A DNA stretch of 35,109 bases, from assembly GCA_037443425.1 (NCBI GenBank), contig JBBIOI010000020.1, forward strand, positions 1 through 35,109. The letters run 5' to 3'. Of the stretch, positions 15,659-23,588 are shown piece by piece. Under the pieces are notes generated by a model that had not been told where the DNA came from, searched no databases, and saw only the letters and a program-made list of their open reading frames with translations. The translations under genes were made by a program, and so were the position numbers. Positions within the stretch are counted from its first letter, which is position 1. Every line of letters starts with the position of its first letter. This stretch comes from JBBIOI01 sp037443425 (GTDB lineage: Bacteria; Desulfobacterota; BSN033; UBA1163).

Positions 15659-15823
15659 TTACCATCCTTTTTTCTGAATTTCACTCAAACCTTCTTCAAC
15701 GGTGAAAACAGTGCCACATTTCGGACACTTAATCTTTGTATCCTTCGAAACCCCTGCACACCCAATGGAAAAAGCCCCCAAAATAACCAGCATTAATAAG
15801 ATGCCTATCCATCTCCTCATCAT
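15659..15823 (-). CDS. Small CxxC lipoprotein (54 aa)
   Basis: 54 residues from the ATG at 15823, with a GGAGGTG ribosome binding site 6 bases upstream (a second ATG follows directly). The N-terminus MMRRWIGILLMLVILGAFSI followed by GC is a lipoprotein signal peptide with Cys22 as the lipidated residue. The mature 33-residue part carries CPKCGTVFTVEEG, half of a zinc ribbon with a CxxC pair, so dimerisation or a thiol role is possible. Family unknown. It is transcribed divergently from the UGA-containing thioredoxin-like gene and ends at a strong terminator. Confidence 0.8.
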   Translation of the reverse strand: MMRRWIGILLMLVILGAFSIGCAGVSKDTKIKCPKCGTVFTVEEGLSEIQKKGW

Positions 15824-16052
15824 TCTTCACCTCCTTTTTTGATTTTAAATTTGAAATCAAACTTAAAATTAAATATATATTATTGCATTTAAAATTGTCA
15901 AGTCTTTTTTTGGAGAGGTAAGAAAATCAATAAAAATACAGTGTTTAATATTTTGAAATACAGTTTTTTTCTTATTCCATTTTTTAGGAATTTGATATAT
16001 TTTATTAATTAGAGTAGTTACACAAATACAATATTTTACGAGGAGGATATTT

Positions 16053-16622
16053 ATGACAAGGCCTATTAATTGGGAAACAGATATGCAAAAAGCCTTGGAG
16101 CGTGCAAGGAAAGAGGGTAAATTTATTTTCCTCGATTTTTTCAATCCAGGTTGAATTGGTTGTAAACAGATGGATGCAGTCACGTATCCAGACGAGAAGG
16201 TGATAGAATTTATAGAAAATAATTTAATCCCTTTGAGGATCCCTTTTGATTCACAACCTCTTGCTAACCAGTTTAATCTTAAATGGACCCCTACCCTTAT
16301 AATCATCGATTCCGAAGGGAAAGAACATGAACGAATAGTTGGGTTTCTTCCTCCTGAAGAGATAATACCCTTTCTCCTCTTAGGGATTGCAAAGAGCTAT
16401 TTTGATCATGGAGAGTTTAATAAGGCCCTTGAGCTAATAGAAAAAATCATAACCCAATTCCCAGCAAGTAGTGTGGTTCCAGAAACAATTTTTCTCAAAG
16501 GGGTATGTGGCTATAAGAGTTCACACAACCCGAAACATTTAAAGGAAGCCTACGAACAACTACAGGCCAAATATCCTTCAAGTGAATGGGCTAAGAAGGC
16601 TTTTCCATATAGCCTATTATAA
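16053..16622 (+). CDS. Thioredoxin-fold selenoprotein with UxxC active site
   Basis: The frame runs from the ATG at 16053 (AGGAGG ribosome binding site) through an in-frame UGA at 16152 to 16622, 189 residues with Sec. The UGA is codon 34 and falls exactly on the first catalytic position: KFIFLDFFNPG-Sec-IGCKQMD, a UxxC equivalent of the thioredoxin CxxC with Cys37 as resolving residue. Downstream are the cis-proline region KWTPTLIIIDSEG and a C-terminal helical TPR-like part (GIAKSYFDHGEFNKALELIE, then a second repeat around YEQLQAKYPSSEWAKKAF). There is no signal peptide, so it is cytoplasmic. A hairpin with SECIS spacing follows the UGA. A normal gene caller would start at 16170 and lose the active site. 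The gene lies in front of a desulforedoxin-like gene, in an oxygen-defence neighbourhood. Confidence 0.9.
16152..16190 (+). promoter_or_regulatory. Candidate bacterial SECIS element in the thioredoxin-like gene
   Basis: UGGAUGC (16171-16177) pairs with GUAUCCA (16184-16190), including one G-U pair. The loop AGUCAC begins 23 nt after the UGA and has G in its second position, matching the bacterial SECIS description (a G among the first two loop bases, loop 16-37 nt from UGA). Confidence 0.7.
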
Positions 16623-16667
16623 GGCTGATTTTAAATAAAAAGGAGATGTATAGAAAGGAGAAATCTT

Positions 16668-16832
16668 ATGGTAGAGAAAAAGGCAAAAAAGACATCTAAA
16701 AAAGGTATTAAAAAGGGAGAATCTTATCAGTGTAGCGTTTGTGGCCTTGTGGTCACGGTAGATGAAGTTTGTGGATGTGTTGAAACATGTGATATCATCT
16801 GCTGTGAAAAACCAATGAAAAAGAAAAGATAG
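16668..16832 (+). CDS. Desulforedoxin-like small iron protein
   Basis: 54 residues from the ATG at 16668 (GGAG ribosome binding site 7 bases upstream). After a Lys-rich N-terminus of about 20 residues, YQCSVCGLVVTVDEVCGC and CDIICCEKPMK match the desulforedoxin/desulfoferrodoxin N-terminal iron centre, where a CxxC pair and an adjacent CC pair coordinate Fe. Extra cysteines (VCGCVETC) are unusual for desulforedoxin and could bind a second metal. It lies 45 bases after the thioredoxin-like selenoprotein gene on the same strand and near rubrerythrin, so a role in electron transfer or peroxide/superoxide defence is inferred. Confidence 0.82.
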   Translation: MVEKKAKKTSKKGIKKGESYQCSVCGLVVTVDEVCGCVETCDIICCEKPMKKKR

Positions 16833-16878
16833 TATAAATAATATAATTTTTGGACATTATTTCCAAGATATAACTAAT

Positions 16879-17853
16879 TTAATTAAAAATTAAGCAAATT
16901 TTATATTTCTTTACCATATGATCGGGGAAATAAGACTCCTTTGCCTTTCTTAATCCCTCGATCCCCATATCCTGTTCTCTATTAACAAACTTATACTTGT
17001 TCCACTCATGTTCAAGGAATGCGTGGTTTATTACACTATAAATGCCCTCAAATAGGGGATTTGCCTTCTCGATATGAATAACTACCGTATCAGGATTTAA
17101 AGGCTCTCCTAAACTAAAGGCCTCAACTTCTCCATCAATCAAAATTACTCCTCCTCTAATAGATAATTTTTCATAATTCAAAAGGGCTTCCTTTATAGCT
17201 AAAGATTCATTCATCAAACCTTGATCCAATTCACAATGTTTCAAATTACACCAATGTGTCTGTAGGGAAAGACACTCTTCAATTAAATCAGTGGTCATAG
17301 AAGTGTATTGAAAATTAAAATTTTCTTTAAATCTTACAATATGATTTCTCTTCCTATGATATCTTCTTCCATTTAATTTTATTAAATCATCCACAAGATA
17401 AACATAATCAAACTGATCCCTTTCGGGTGTAACATTAATCCCTGACCCATTGAATTCAACTTTTGAAACCACTCTTTCATCGGCGCGCTGTATACTGGCT
17501 AAGGTATTTCTCCCTTTTAAATATTCAAAAAGGTCTTGGATGCATTTTTTTAAATCTCCTTCCCCTATTGGAGGAAAAAAGAAGGGATCCTTTTCCCTAT
17601 CGGAGAGAATACACAAAAAATTATCAATCAAAGATATTTTAATCTTATAAAAATCTCTCCAGATAAACAGATTGGTGAAAGTAAATTCTGATATCATAGG
17701 TGGATATATAGAAAAAAGTTTATCAAATAAAGGTTTATCATCCAAGACCAGCCCTCGGAAATAAGGGAATTTGGGAATGTCCGAAAGTTCTTTCAAATTC
17801 ATAAAAAATCTTCCATGGCCAGAATTTTCACATATCTTCTTTTCCACAATCAT
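16879..17853 (-). CDS. DUF2156 protein (GNAT-fold, LPG-synthase C-terminal-like)
   Basis: 324 residues, or 307 from the internal Met at 17802, which has a better placed GGAAG ribosome binding site. Characteristic segments are FRGLVLDDKPLFDKLFSIYP, EFTFTNLFIWRDFYKIKISL, GRRYHRKRNHIVRF and INHAFLEHEWNKYKFVNREQDMGIEGLRKAKESY. This is the DUF2156 family, whose tandem GNAT-like fold is the soluble part of MprF-type aminoacyl-tRNA:lipid transferases. It has no membrane region, so lipid aminoacylation is not assured and the substrate is unknown. The gene starts 10 bases after the rubrerythrin stop and probably belongs to the same transcript. Confidence 0.85.
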   Translation of the reverse strand: MIVEKKICENSGHGRFFMNLKELSDIPKFPYFRGLVLDDKPLFDKLFSIYPPMISEFTFTNLFIWRDFYKIKISLIDNFLCILSDREKDPFFFPPIGEGDLKKCIQDLFEYLKGRNTLASIQRADERVVSKVEFNGSGINVTPERDQFDYVYLVDDLIKLNGRRYHRKRNHIVRFKENFNFQYTSMTTDLIEECLSLQTHWCNLKHCELDQGLMNESLAIKEALLNYEKLSIRGGVILIDGEVEAFSLGEPLNPDTVVIHIEKANPLFEGIYSVINHAFLEHEWNKYKFVNREQDMGIEGLRKAKESYFPDHMVKKYKICLIFN

Positions 17854-17862
17854 GATTAAAAA

Positions 17863-18366
17863 TTAGAACTTTCTGAATCTATCACCCAGGACACCACAAA
17901 TAGGGCATCTTTCGGGTGCCTTTCCCACTACTGTATGGCCACAAACCGGACAAATGTAGATATCACCAATCTCTAAATCTTTTCCTGCTTTGGATGCCTC
18001 TTTCGCTTCTGAGTACAATGCCTCATGAATCTTTTCTGCCTCAAGGGCATAATGCATAGAGTTTATTGCCCTTTTTTCATCCTGAAGTTCTGCAACCGCC
18101 TTATAGGCAGGATACATCTCGTTTACCTCGAATCGCTCGCCCTCTATGGCTACGTTAAGATTATCCACTGTAAGATTGATGCCATTTAGGGTATTAAGAT
18201 GATTGGTTGCATGGACCCTTTCGGCAAAGGCAATTGCCCTGAAAAGTCTTGCTATATTCTTAAATCCTTCCTCTTCTGCCTTATCTGCAAATATAGTGTA
18301 TCTCATGTGAGCCTGACTTTCTCCTGCAAAAGCCATCTTTAAATTATCATTTGTCATTGTATGCAT
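17863..18366 (-). CDS. Rubrerythrin
   Basis: 167 residues. The ferritin-like diiron ligands are visible as GESQAHMRY, FAERVHATNH, FEVNEMYP and ALEAEKIHEALY, and the C-terminus holds a rubredoxin-type Fe centre CPVCGHTVVGKAPERCPICG. Rubrerythrin reduces hydrogen peroxide in anaerobes using electrons delivered through rubredoxin. The start at 18366 has an AAGGAGG ribosome binding site. It sits between the DUF2156 and cytidylate-kinase-like genes, 20 bases from the latter's stop, in one minus-strand transcript. It fits with the thioredoxin-like selenoprotein, desulforedoxin-like protein and peroxiredoxin as an oxidative stress set. Confidence 0.96.
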   Translation of the reverse strand: MHTMTNDNLKMAFAGESQAHMRYTIFADKAEEEGFKNIARLFRAIAFAERVHATNHLNTLNGINLTVDNLNVAIEGERFEVNEMYPAYKAVAELQDEKRAINSMHYALEAEKIHEALYSEAKEASKAGKDLEIGDIYICPVCGHTVVGKAPERCPICGVLGDRFRKF

Positions 18367-18380
18367 GGTCTACCTCCTTG

Positions 18381-19202
18381 TTAAACTCCACTCAATGATC
18401 TTTTATAAACAACTAAGTCATTTCTTATACTTTTTATCCCCTTTATTTTATTTAATACCCTCTCAATACTATCCTTCTCATCCTGTGAATCCACAATACC
18501 ATAAATCCTTAATTCCCTATCTCCTTCTACTTCAAAAAAGATATGGTATTTCATTAAACCTTCCTCAAAAAGTTTGGACTCTACCTGTCGATGAATCGAA
18601 AGGTTCTCAAGACGTCTAACAGAATCAATTCCACAGGACCTAATTTCATCTGATTTAGCCCCTTCAATAATCATTTTTGCAGCTGACTCTACACTTAATT
18701 TATCTGTATTTATAATCAAATCATAGAGTCTAAAGTTAAGCCAATCCTCATCATAGGCATATCTAATAAAACTTCTTCTATCATGATCCGATTGAGCAAT
18801 AATCTTTTCTGCAAAATCCCTTCGAATCGGTCTCTCCTCTATCAACCTCTGCACCCTCTTCTCCATAGAACCTGTTATAAATACATGAAATGCACAATCA
18901 AATGATCTCAGTAAAAACTGGGCACCCCTCCCAAAAAATACTGTGTTTCCTTTTTTTGCCACTTCATAAATAATGGATTGAAGCCTATCAAGATAGATTT
19001 TCGGCTTATCACTGAAGAGCCTGTCAAATAGAGCCGGAGATTTCTCATCCAATTTCTTAATGTCATTAAGATAACCCATATCTGATGCAGCCTGTAACAA
19101 TTCTTCCTCACCTAAAAAGTTATATTTTAGCTCACTGGCTACCTTTCTTGAGATCCTTTCGCCATTTGCCCCGAGCATTTCTGAAACTGTAATAAAATAC
19201 AT
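18381..19202 (-). CDS. Cytidylate kinase-like protein fused to a C-terminal BON domain
   Basis: 273 residues from the ATG at 19202, chosen because GGAGG lies 8 bases upstream; an upstream in-frame Met at 19247 lacks one. Residues 1-195 match the cytidylate-kinase-like family (ITVSEMLGANGERISRKVAS, then FFGRGAQFLL, MEKRVQRLIEERPI and LYDLIINTDKLS). The P-loop GANGERIS departs from the usual GSGG form. Residues about 200-273 form a BON-like domain (SIHRQVESKLFEEGLMKYHI, ELRIYGIVDSQDEKDSIERV, IRNDLVVYKR), normally found in lipid-binding or osmotic-stress proteins of the periplasm. No signal peptide is seen, so the BON part is cytoplasmic. Function unknown; such fusions occur in deltaproteobacteria. 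Confidence 0.85.
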   Translation of the reverse strand: MYFITVSEMLGANGERISRKVASELKYNFLGEEELLQAASDMGYLNDIKKLDEKSPALFDRLFSDKPKIYLDRLQSIIYEVAKKGNTVFFGRGAQFLLRSFDCAFHVFITGSMEKRVQRLIEERPIRRDFAEKIIAQSDHDRRSFIRYAYDEDWLNFRLYDLIINTDKLSVESAAKMIIEGAKSDEIRSCGIDSVRRLENLSIHRQVESKLFEEGLMKYHIFFEVEGDRELRIYGIVDSQDEKDSIERVLNKIKGIKSIRNDLVVYKRSLSGV

Positions 19203-19589
19203 TTCAATAGCCTCCTTTCCTTTATTTAAATTAAAATTTCCTTTCAACTTCTATATCTTTTTAGTAAAATTGCTCTGCCATCTCTCTTTATCTTCCAGAG
19301 ACTCCATAATTCATCACTTCGATAAAGACTCAATAATAAATTAGAATTAAGGAGATTTATCTTAAAATAATTCTATTATCCCATCTCGAGAAAACGGAAT
19401 AAGGTAATCTTTGTATTTTTCCCCTAAAAATCCTGTATTTTATTTTTCATCCGAAAATTATCTTTCAACTTCTCCTTCACGGGGTAATTGGTGAGGCTGA
19501 AGATTGGAGAAAGGCTAACCTTAACAACCTTTGCTATCGAAAAATATCTTATCTCGAAAGAATAAAGACCCTCTGGCTTCTTTTTAGAT
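19203..19589. other. Intergenic region without a supported gene
   Basis: 387 bases between the minus-strand kinase-like gene and the end of the histidine kinase gene, AT-rich and carrying no reading frame with a plausible start. A frame open on the plus strand from about 19405 to 19611 has no ATG and no ribosome binding site. The promoter of the kinase/rubrerythrin transcript must lie here, but I see no clear -35/-10 pair. Confidence 0.6.
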
Positions 19590-22196
19590 TTAAACGGACC
19601 AGCTCGCCTTAATCAGGGTGCCTTTTCCTATGATTGATTCAATGATAAAAGTACCGCCTGAAAGTTCCGTCCTCTCACGCATACTATTTAGACCAAACCC
19701 TTTTAGAGGATTTTTGTCTGAAAACACATTTTGGATATCAAATCCCCTGCCATTGTCTTCTATTTCGAGGTCAATCTTTTGACCTACCTTTTTTAATGAG
19801 ACACGAATTAAATCAGCCCCACTATGTTTGGCTACATTATTATAGGCCTCTTGAATAATCCGATAGATTACTATTTTAAGGAATGACGGGATGACCTCTT
19901 CCTCAATTTCAAAATCTACTGAAATCTCGATATCCTTATAGACCTCTGCAAATTCACGAGAAAACCATTTTAAAGTGGCAATGATACCAATATCATCAAG
20001 AATTGATGGCCTAAGATTCATTTGAATCCTTCGAACCTCTTCAATACTTTCGCGAATCATCGGGATTAAGGATTGAAGATCTGCTTCTTTTGATTTTATC
20101 TCTTTTCGATTTCTTGGATTAAGTATATCCTCTATTTTGAATTTTATAGCTGTAAGCATCTGGCCAATTCCATCGTGAAGGTCTCGTGCTATCTCCCTCC
20201 TTTCTTTCTCCTGAACCATAAGTAGCTGTGAAGAAAGCATACGAAGACGTCCCTCCGATTCACGCAATGCATCTTCCCATTCTTTTCTTAAAATAATCAT
20301 GGCAAGGGTGTTGGCTACTGCATTCAAGAATGCCTCCTTTTCCTGACCAGGACGTTCTTCCTCACTCAGATATAGAGTGATCATCCCGAGGATCCTGTCT
20401 CCAGATAATATAGGGACATGATAATGTGAGTGCGGAGAAATATCCTCATAGTTAAAGTCGTGTTTGTCATCTTGAAAATAGGTAAAACGAACTATTCTAT
20501 CCAATGCAGCCCTTCCACAAAGGCAAACTCCAAAAGGAACTTTTAGACATCCTTTTTTTATAGATTCTGGCAATCCATATTGGGCTTTCATGTTTAAAAC
20601 CTTTGATTCCTTCTCCACAAGAAATATACAGCCTTTTGCACCTGGGGAAATCCATGGGTTTGAGATTATTATTTTAATAGTCCCTTCAAGAAACTCTTCC
20701 AAAGGGATATCCTTAAGTGATAAATGAAGCAAAGAATTTATGGCCTTCTGTGTTTCATAATTACGATGAAGCTCCATTTCTAAGTTAAATCTATCGATGG
20801 TTTCACCCACAAGAGGGGAAATGGCCTCTAAGAATTCAACCTTTTTTAAGGAAATTAATCCCTCTCGCTCATCAGCAATATGTATCGTTCCAAATATTTT
20901 ATTCCGATATTTTATCGGGATAATCGCGATAGAAGCAAATCCATTTTCCATACATATTCCTCTATACTTTACCCTTTCTTCCTTAGAGATATTTTCCCAG
21001 AATCTGGTGATGTTGTTATTAAAAAATGATCCAAATGGAGTTGAAGTAGTTTTTTCATAAGCCCTGAGATCTCCTTTTGCCACTCTAGTGCATATACATT
21101 GATCACTCTTTAAACATAGAAAGCTTTCTGATCTCCAGAACTCATGACTGAAACCTTTGTAGGATTCATAAGGGATAAATTGGTTTTTATCCACCACTCT
21201 GATTCCCACACATCGACAGTTGGTCCAGCTTTGAATCAATTCAATAACACCATCAAGAAACTCTTTTCTGTTTGCCTTTCTTGCAAAGAGATTTAGAATT
21301 TCGTTATTTGCACTGGTTAAATTCGATTTTTCCTCGAGCTCTCTTAATGCTATGGAGAGTTCTTCTGTCCTCTCTTTAACCATGGCTTCCAATCTCTCTT
21401 CACTTAACTTTAAATTTCTAAAGAGGAAATTGAATGGTTTAGAAATACCTGTTTCAATAAGTGCTTTATATATGAAATAGAATGAAAGTATTTTGAAATA
21501 GTGGCCGATAAGATTTGAAAGACCATAGGCATGTATGTAAAAGGTAAAGAAGAGTTCAGAGACGATAGTTAAAACAATGGAGCAGGCAATCCAATTAAAG
21601 ACATGGCTATCAAATTCTTTTCGATTTTTGTAAAGAAAAACAATAGAAATAATTAGGATAAGAGAAATTATATATTCACTCACTTTTTTAAAAGTGGTCA
21701 ATCCCTTGCCTTCAATAAAACAGGTAGGGAATATATCCCAGTAAAAAATTGATATTAAAAGAAGAGTGGTAAAAACACTGTATGAAAAGATTGTGTAATT
21801 TATATTCAATCTCTTTCTAAGAAATAATGGGGCCATAAAAAGGGATAAACTTTCCATATACCTTGCTCCAATCCACAGTCGAGTAGGCAGGTTTGTTTCA
21901 TATCCTTGAAATACCCCCATCCCTTTATAAGCAAGTGTATGGAGTAAGTCTATTGTTCCAATGAATAAATAGGCTATCCCAATAAAAAGAAGATAACCAT
22001 TTTCTATAAATTTTCTTGAATTCCATGCAATAATAAAGATTCCAAAGGCAATGACAATGCTGAAAAGTTCGGCAATAGTGTGGAAAAGTAGAAAGTGATA
22101 AAGAGTGGTAAGATATAATCCAAGAAGAACTAAGAAACCCCAAAAAAAGTTTAAATAACCTTTATTCCTAAGTGATTCGATTTTCATATTTTTCAT
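19590..22196 (-). CDS. Orphan membrane sensor histidine kinase (7TM-type sensor, two GAF domains, HisKA_3)
   Basis: 868 residues. The first ~265 residues contain about eight hydrophobic segments, resembling MASE3-type membrane sensor modules (IGTIDLLHTLAYKGMGVF is typical). Two GAF domains follow (about 290-460 and 475-640); the first holds CICTRVA and the second GVCLCGRAAL, both Cys-bearing. A short coiled coil leads into the HisKA_3 motif EKERREIARDLHDGIGQ with the phosphorylated His, and an HATPase domain with DNGRGF and GFGLNSMRERTELSGG. This is the NarX/DegS class that normally pairs with a LuxR-type response regulator; none is present in the window. The start lacks a clear ribosome binding site. 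It is divergent from the Sec-peroxiredoxin gene, so redox sensing is possible but unproven. Confidence 0.9.
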   Translation of the reverse strand: MKNMKIESLRNKGYLNFFWGFLVLLGLYLTTLYHFLLFHTIAELFSIVIAFGIFIIAWNSRKFIENGYLLFIGIAYLFIGTIDLLHTLAYKGMGVFQGYETNLPTRLWIGARYMESLSLFMAPLFLRKRLNINYTIFSYSVFTTLLLISIFYWDIFPTCFIEGKGLTTFKKVSEYIISLILIISIVFLYKNRKEFDSHVFNWIACSIVLTIVSELFFTFYIHAYGLSNLIGHYFKILSFYFIYKALIETGISKPFNFLFRNLKLSEERLEAMVKERTEELSIALRELEEKSNLTSANNEILNLFARKANRKEFLDGVIELIQSWTNCRCVGIRVVDKNQFIPYESYKGFSHEFWRSESFLCLKSDQCICTRVAKGDLRAYEKTTSTPFGSFFNNNITRFWENISKEERVKYRGICMENGFASIAIIPIKYRNKIFGTIHIADEREGLISLKKVEFLEAISPLVGETIDRFNLEMELHRNYETQKAINSLLHLSLKDIPLEEFLEGTIKIIISNPWISPGAKGCIFLVEKESKVLNMKAQYGLPESIKKGCLKVPFGVCLCGRAALDRIVRFTYFQDDKHDFNYEDISPHSHYHVPILSGDRILGMITLYLSEEERPGQEKEAFLNAVANTLAMIILRKEWEDALRESEGRLRMLSSQLLMVQEKERREIARDLHDGIGQMLTAIKFKIEDILNPRNRKEIKSKEADLQSLIPMIRESIEEVRRIQMNLRPSILDDIGIIATLKWFSREFAEVYKDIEISVDFEIEEEVIPSFLKIVIYRIIQEAYNNVAKHSGADLIRVSLKKVGQKIDLEIEDNGRGFDIQNVFSDKNPLKGFGLNSMRERTELSGGTFIIESIIGKGTLIKASWSV

Positions 22197-22275
22197 AAAA
22201 TTTTAACATAATTTTTTTAATTGCTCATAGACTTTAATTTCCAACCTTGGAAAACATTTTAAGAAATGTTTTTAT

Positions 22276-22292
22276 AGATGTTTTCGACATCT
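22276..22292. promoter_or_regulatory. Inverted repeat upstream of the Sec-peroxiredoxin gene
   Basis: AGATGT-TTTCG-ACATCT: 6-bp arms around a 5-base spacer, overlapping the first base of TTGACT (22292-22297), a possible -35 element. It could be an operator for the peroxiredoxin gene (start 22360) or the divergent histidine kinase. It could also be a weak hairpin, since T-rich sequence follows. Confidence 0.35.
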
Positions 22293-22359
22293 TGACTTTT
22301 TGTTTTTTTTAAAAGAAAATTTATCTATAAAAATCTATAAAAGAAATTGGAGGGAAAAC

Positions 22360-22926
22360 ATGATTAAGAAGATTTTTTTGAGAGCTCTGACAATAACTTT
22401 TTTTATTTTTATATTTTACGCACTCTCATGGTCTGATATTAAAATTGGAGATGAAGCACCAAGTTTTACGCTTCCCTCGAGCCAGGATAGAGTAGTAGAC
22501 TACTATAAAGATTACTATGGTAGATATCATCTTATTATTACTTTCTTTCCAGCAGCCTTTACTCCTATCTGAACGGGCGAGATGGAGGCGCATAATAGAG
22601 ATCTCTATCTCTATGAACGCCTAAACGCCCGGGTCTTGGGTGTAAGCATGGACGATGTAGTTACAAATAAGTTCTTTGCCCAGAGCCTCGATTTAGAATT
22701 TCCCATACTCTCAAATGTTTTACCATGGATGGGTAAGGAATATGGTGCGTATTCGGATAAACCACCCTTTCTTCCTGATGGCTCTCCAAAATGGTTTGGT
22801 AGAAGAACTGTTATTATTGATAAGAGAGGTATTATCCGATATATAAGAGACGGATCGCCTGATAATAAAGACATATTAAGATTTCTTTTGAAACTTGAAA
22901 AAGAGTTCAGGGGAAAACAAAAATAA
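22360..22926 (+). CDS. Exported peroxiredoxin with selenocysteine at the peroxidatic position
   Basis: 188 residues including Sec, from the ATG at 22360 (GGAGGG ribosome binding site, 5-base spacer) to 22926. An in-frame UGA at 22570 is codon 71 and replaces the peroxidatic Cys: TFFPAAFTPI-Sec-TGEMEA, the PxxxTxxC motif of AhpC/Prx enzymes. The rest is intact: GVSMDDVVTNKFFAQSLDLE, FPILSN and a C-terminal GRRTVIIDKRGIIRYI. Residues 1 to about 24 are a signal peptide or anchor (FLRALTITFFIFIFYALSWS), so the enzyme is predicted periplasmic, which is unusual for a selenoprotein. Sec peroxiredoxins are known in anaerobes. No other Cys is seen in the catalytic domain, so a 1-Cys mechanism or an external reductant such as the nearby TlpA-like protein is likely. 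Read as two pieces it would look like a pseudogene. Confidence 0.9.
22570..22621 (+). promoter_or_regulatory. Candidate bacterial SECIS element in the peroxiredoxin gene
   Basis: An outer stem GGCG/CGCC (22587-22590 with 22618-22621) and CATA/TATG (22591-22594 with 22612-22615), with an AA bulge, encloses AUAGA-GAUC-UCUAU (22595-22608). The apical loop starts with G, 27 nt after UGA, within the SECIS window. Alternative pairings of the AGAG/CTCT repeats are possible. Confidence 0.6.
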
Positions 22927-22950
22927 TCTTTAAGAAAGGTAGATATAAAA

Positions 22951-23583
22951 ATGGAAACTCAATTATTGAAAAAGACCATATTTTTAATGTTTATTGGATT
23001 TATAATTACAGGTTGTGTAACAACCCCTGAAAAACCAAAAACCTTAATACCGACTGAAAGGGGAACAGTCTTATTTTTGGATAAATACGAATTTAAGGCT
23101 CCTCCAGAGGGCTGGATGCTTCTTAAGAATTTAGAAGGAGGAGATTTTGAATTGGGTTTCTTAAGATTTGAAAAAGGAGACTTCCCGAGTCAGACAACCT
23201 TTATGTATGACGAACAACCTTATGGCTCTTCTCGTGATCTAAAGAAAAGGGTTGAACAATACTGTCCTCGATTCTTATTTAATAGCGGGATCGATTTAAG
23301 AATCTCAAAAAAAGAACATCTAACAATAAATGGCCTTGATGCTATTGGCCTCTGGTTTGAGGGAGAAAATCCAAACCGTAATGAGAAGACAAGATCAAAG
23401 GTTTATTTAGTGAAGAGAGGGAATCGCATCATATCATTTGTCTGTACACAGTGGCGACCATTAAATGGAATATTCAGTGACGAACCATTCGAGCATTTTG
23501 AGGCATTTGTGAAAAGTTTCAAATTTTTGAAAAAAGATTTTTATGAGGAGTTAGAAGAAGAAATAAAGGAATTAGAGAAATAA
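22951..23583 (+). CDS. Predicted lipoprotein of unknown function
   Basis: 210 residues. The N-terminus TIFLMFIGFIITGC is a lipoprotein signal peptide with lipobox ITGC (lipidated Cys22), followed by VTTPEKPK. The mature part is a mixed alpha/beta domain (DKYEFKAPPEGWMLLKNLEG, then KVYLVKRGNRIISFVCTQWR) that loosely resembles periplasmic proteins with a PsbP/DUF1795-type layout, in which a hydrophobic-aromatic core is followed by a helical tail. The C-terminal 20 residues are strongly acidic-helical. It begins 24 bases after the Sec-peroxiredoxin stop on the same strand with an AAAGG-type ribosome binding site, so the two probably form an operon and meet in the envelope. Confidence 0.78.
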   Translation: METQLLKKTIFLMFIGFIITGCVTTPEKPKTLIPTERGTVLFLDKYEFKAPPEGWMLLKNLEGGDFELGFLRFEKGDFPSQTTFMYDEQPYGSSRDLKKRVEQYCPRFLFNSGIDLRISKKEHLTINGLDAIGLWFEGENPNRNEKTRSKVYLVKRGNRIISFVCTQWRPLNGIFSDEPFEHFEAFVKSFKFLKKDFYEELEEEIKELEK

Positions 23584-23588
23584 TCTTC

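Noticed and set aside
16170..16622. Thioredoxin-like gene starting at ATG 16170
   Set aside because: It would lack the active site; the strong ribosome binding site is at 16040-16047 before ATG 16053 and the intervening UGA sits on the catalytic position.
19405..19611. Possible small plus-strand coding region beside the histidine kinase
   Set aside because: No ATG/GTG start with a ribosome binding site; composition not convincing; antisense to the histidine kinase end.
22300..22572. Reading the peroxiredoxin gene as two genes or a pseudogene broken by a nonsense mutation
   Set aside because: The UGA falls exactly on the peroxidatic Cys, both halves are in the same frame, all other motifs are intact, and a second redox gene nearby shows the same pattern.
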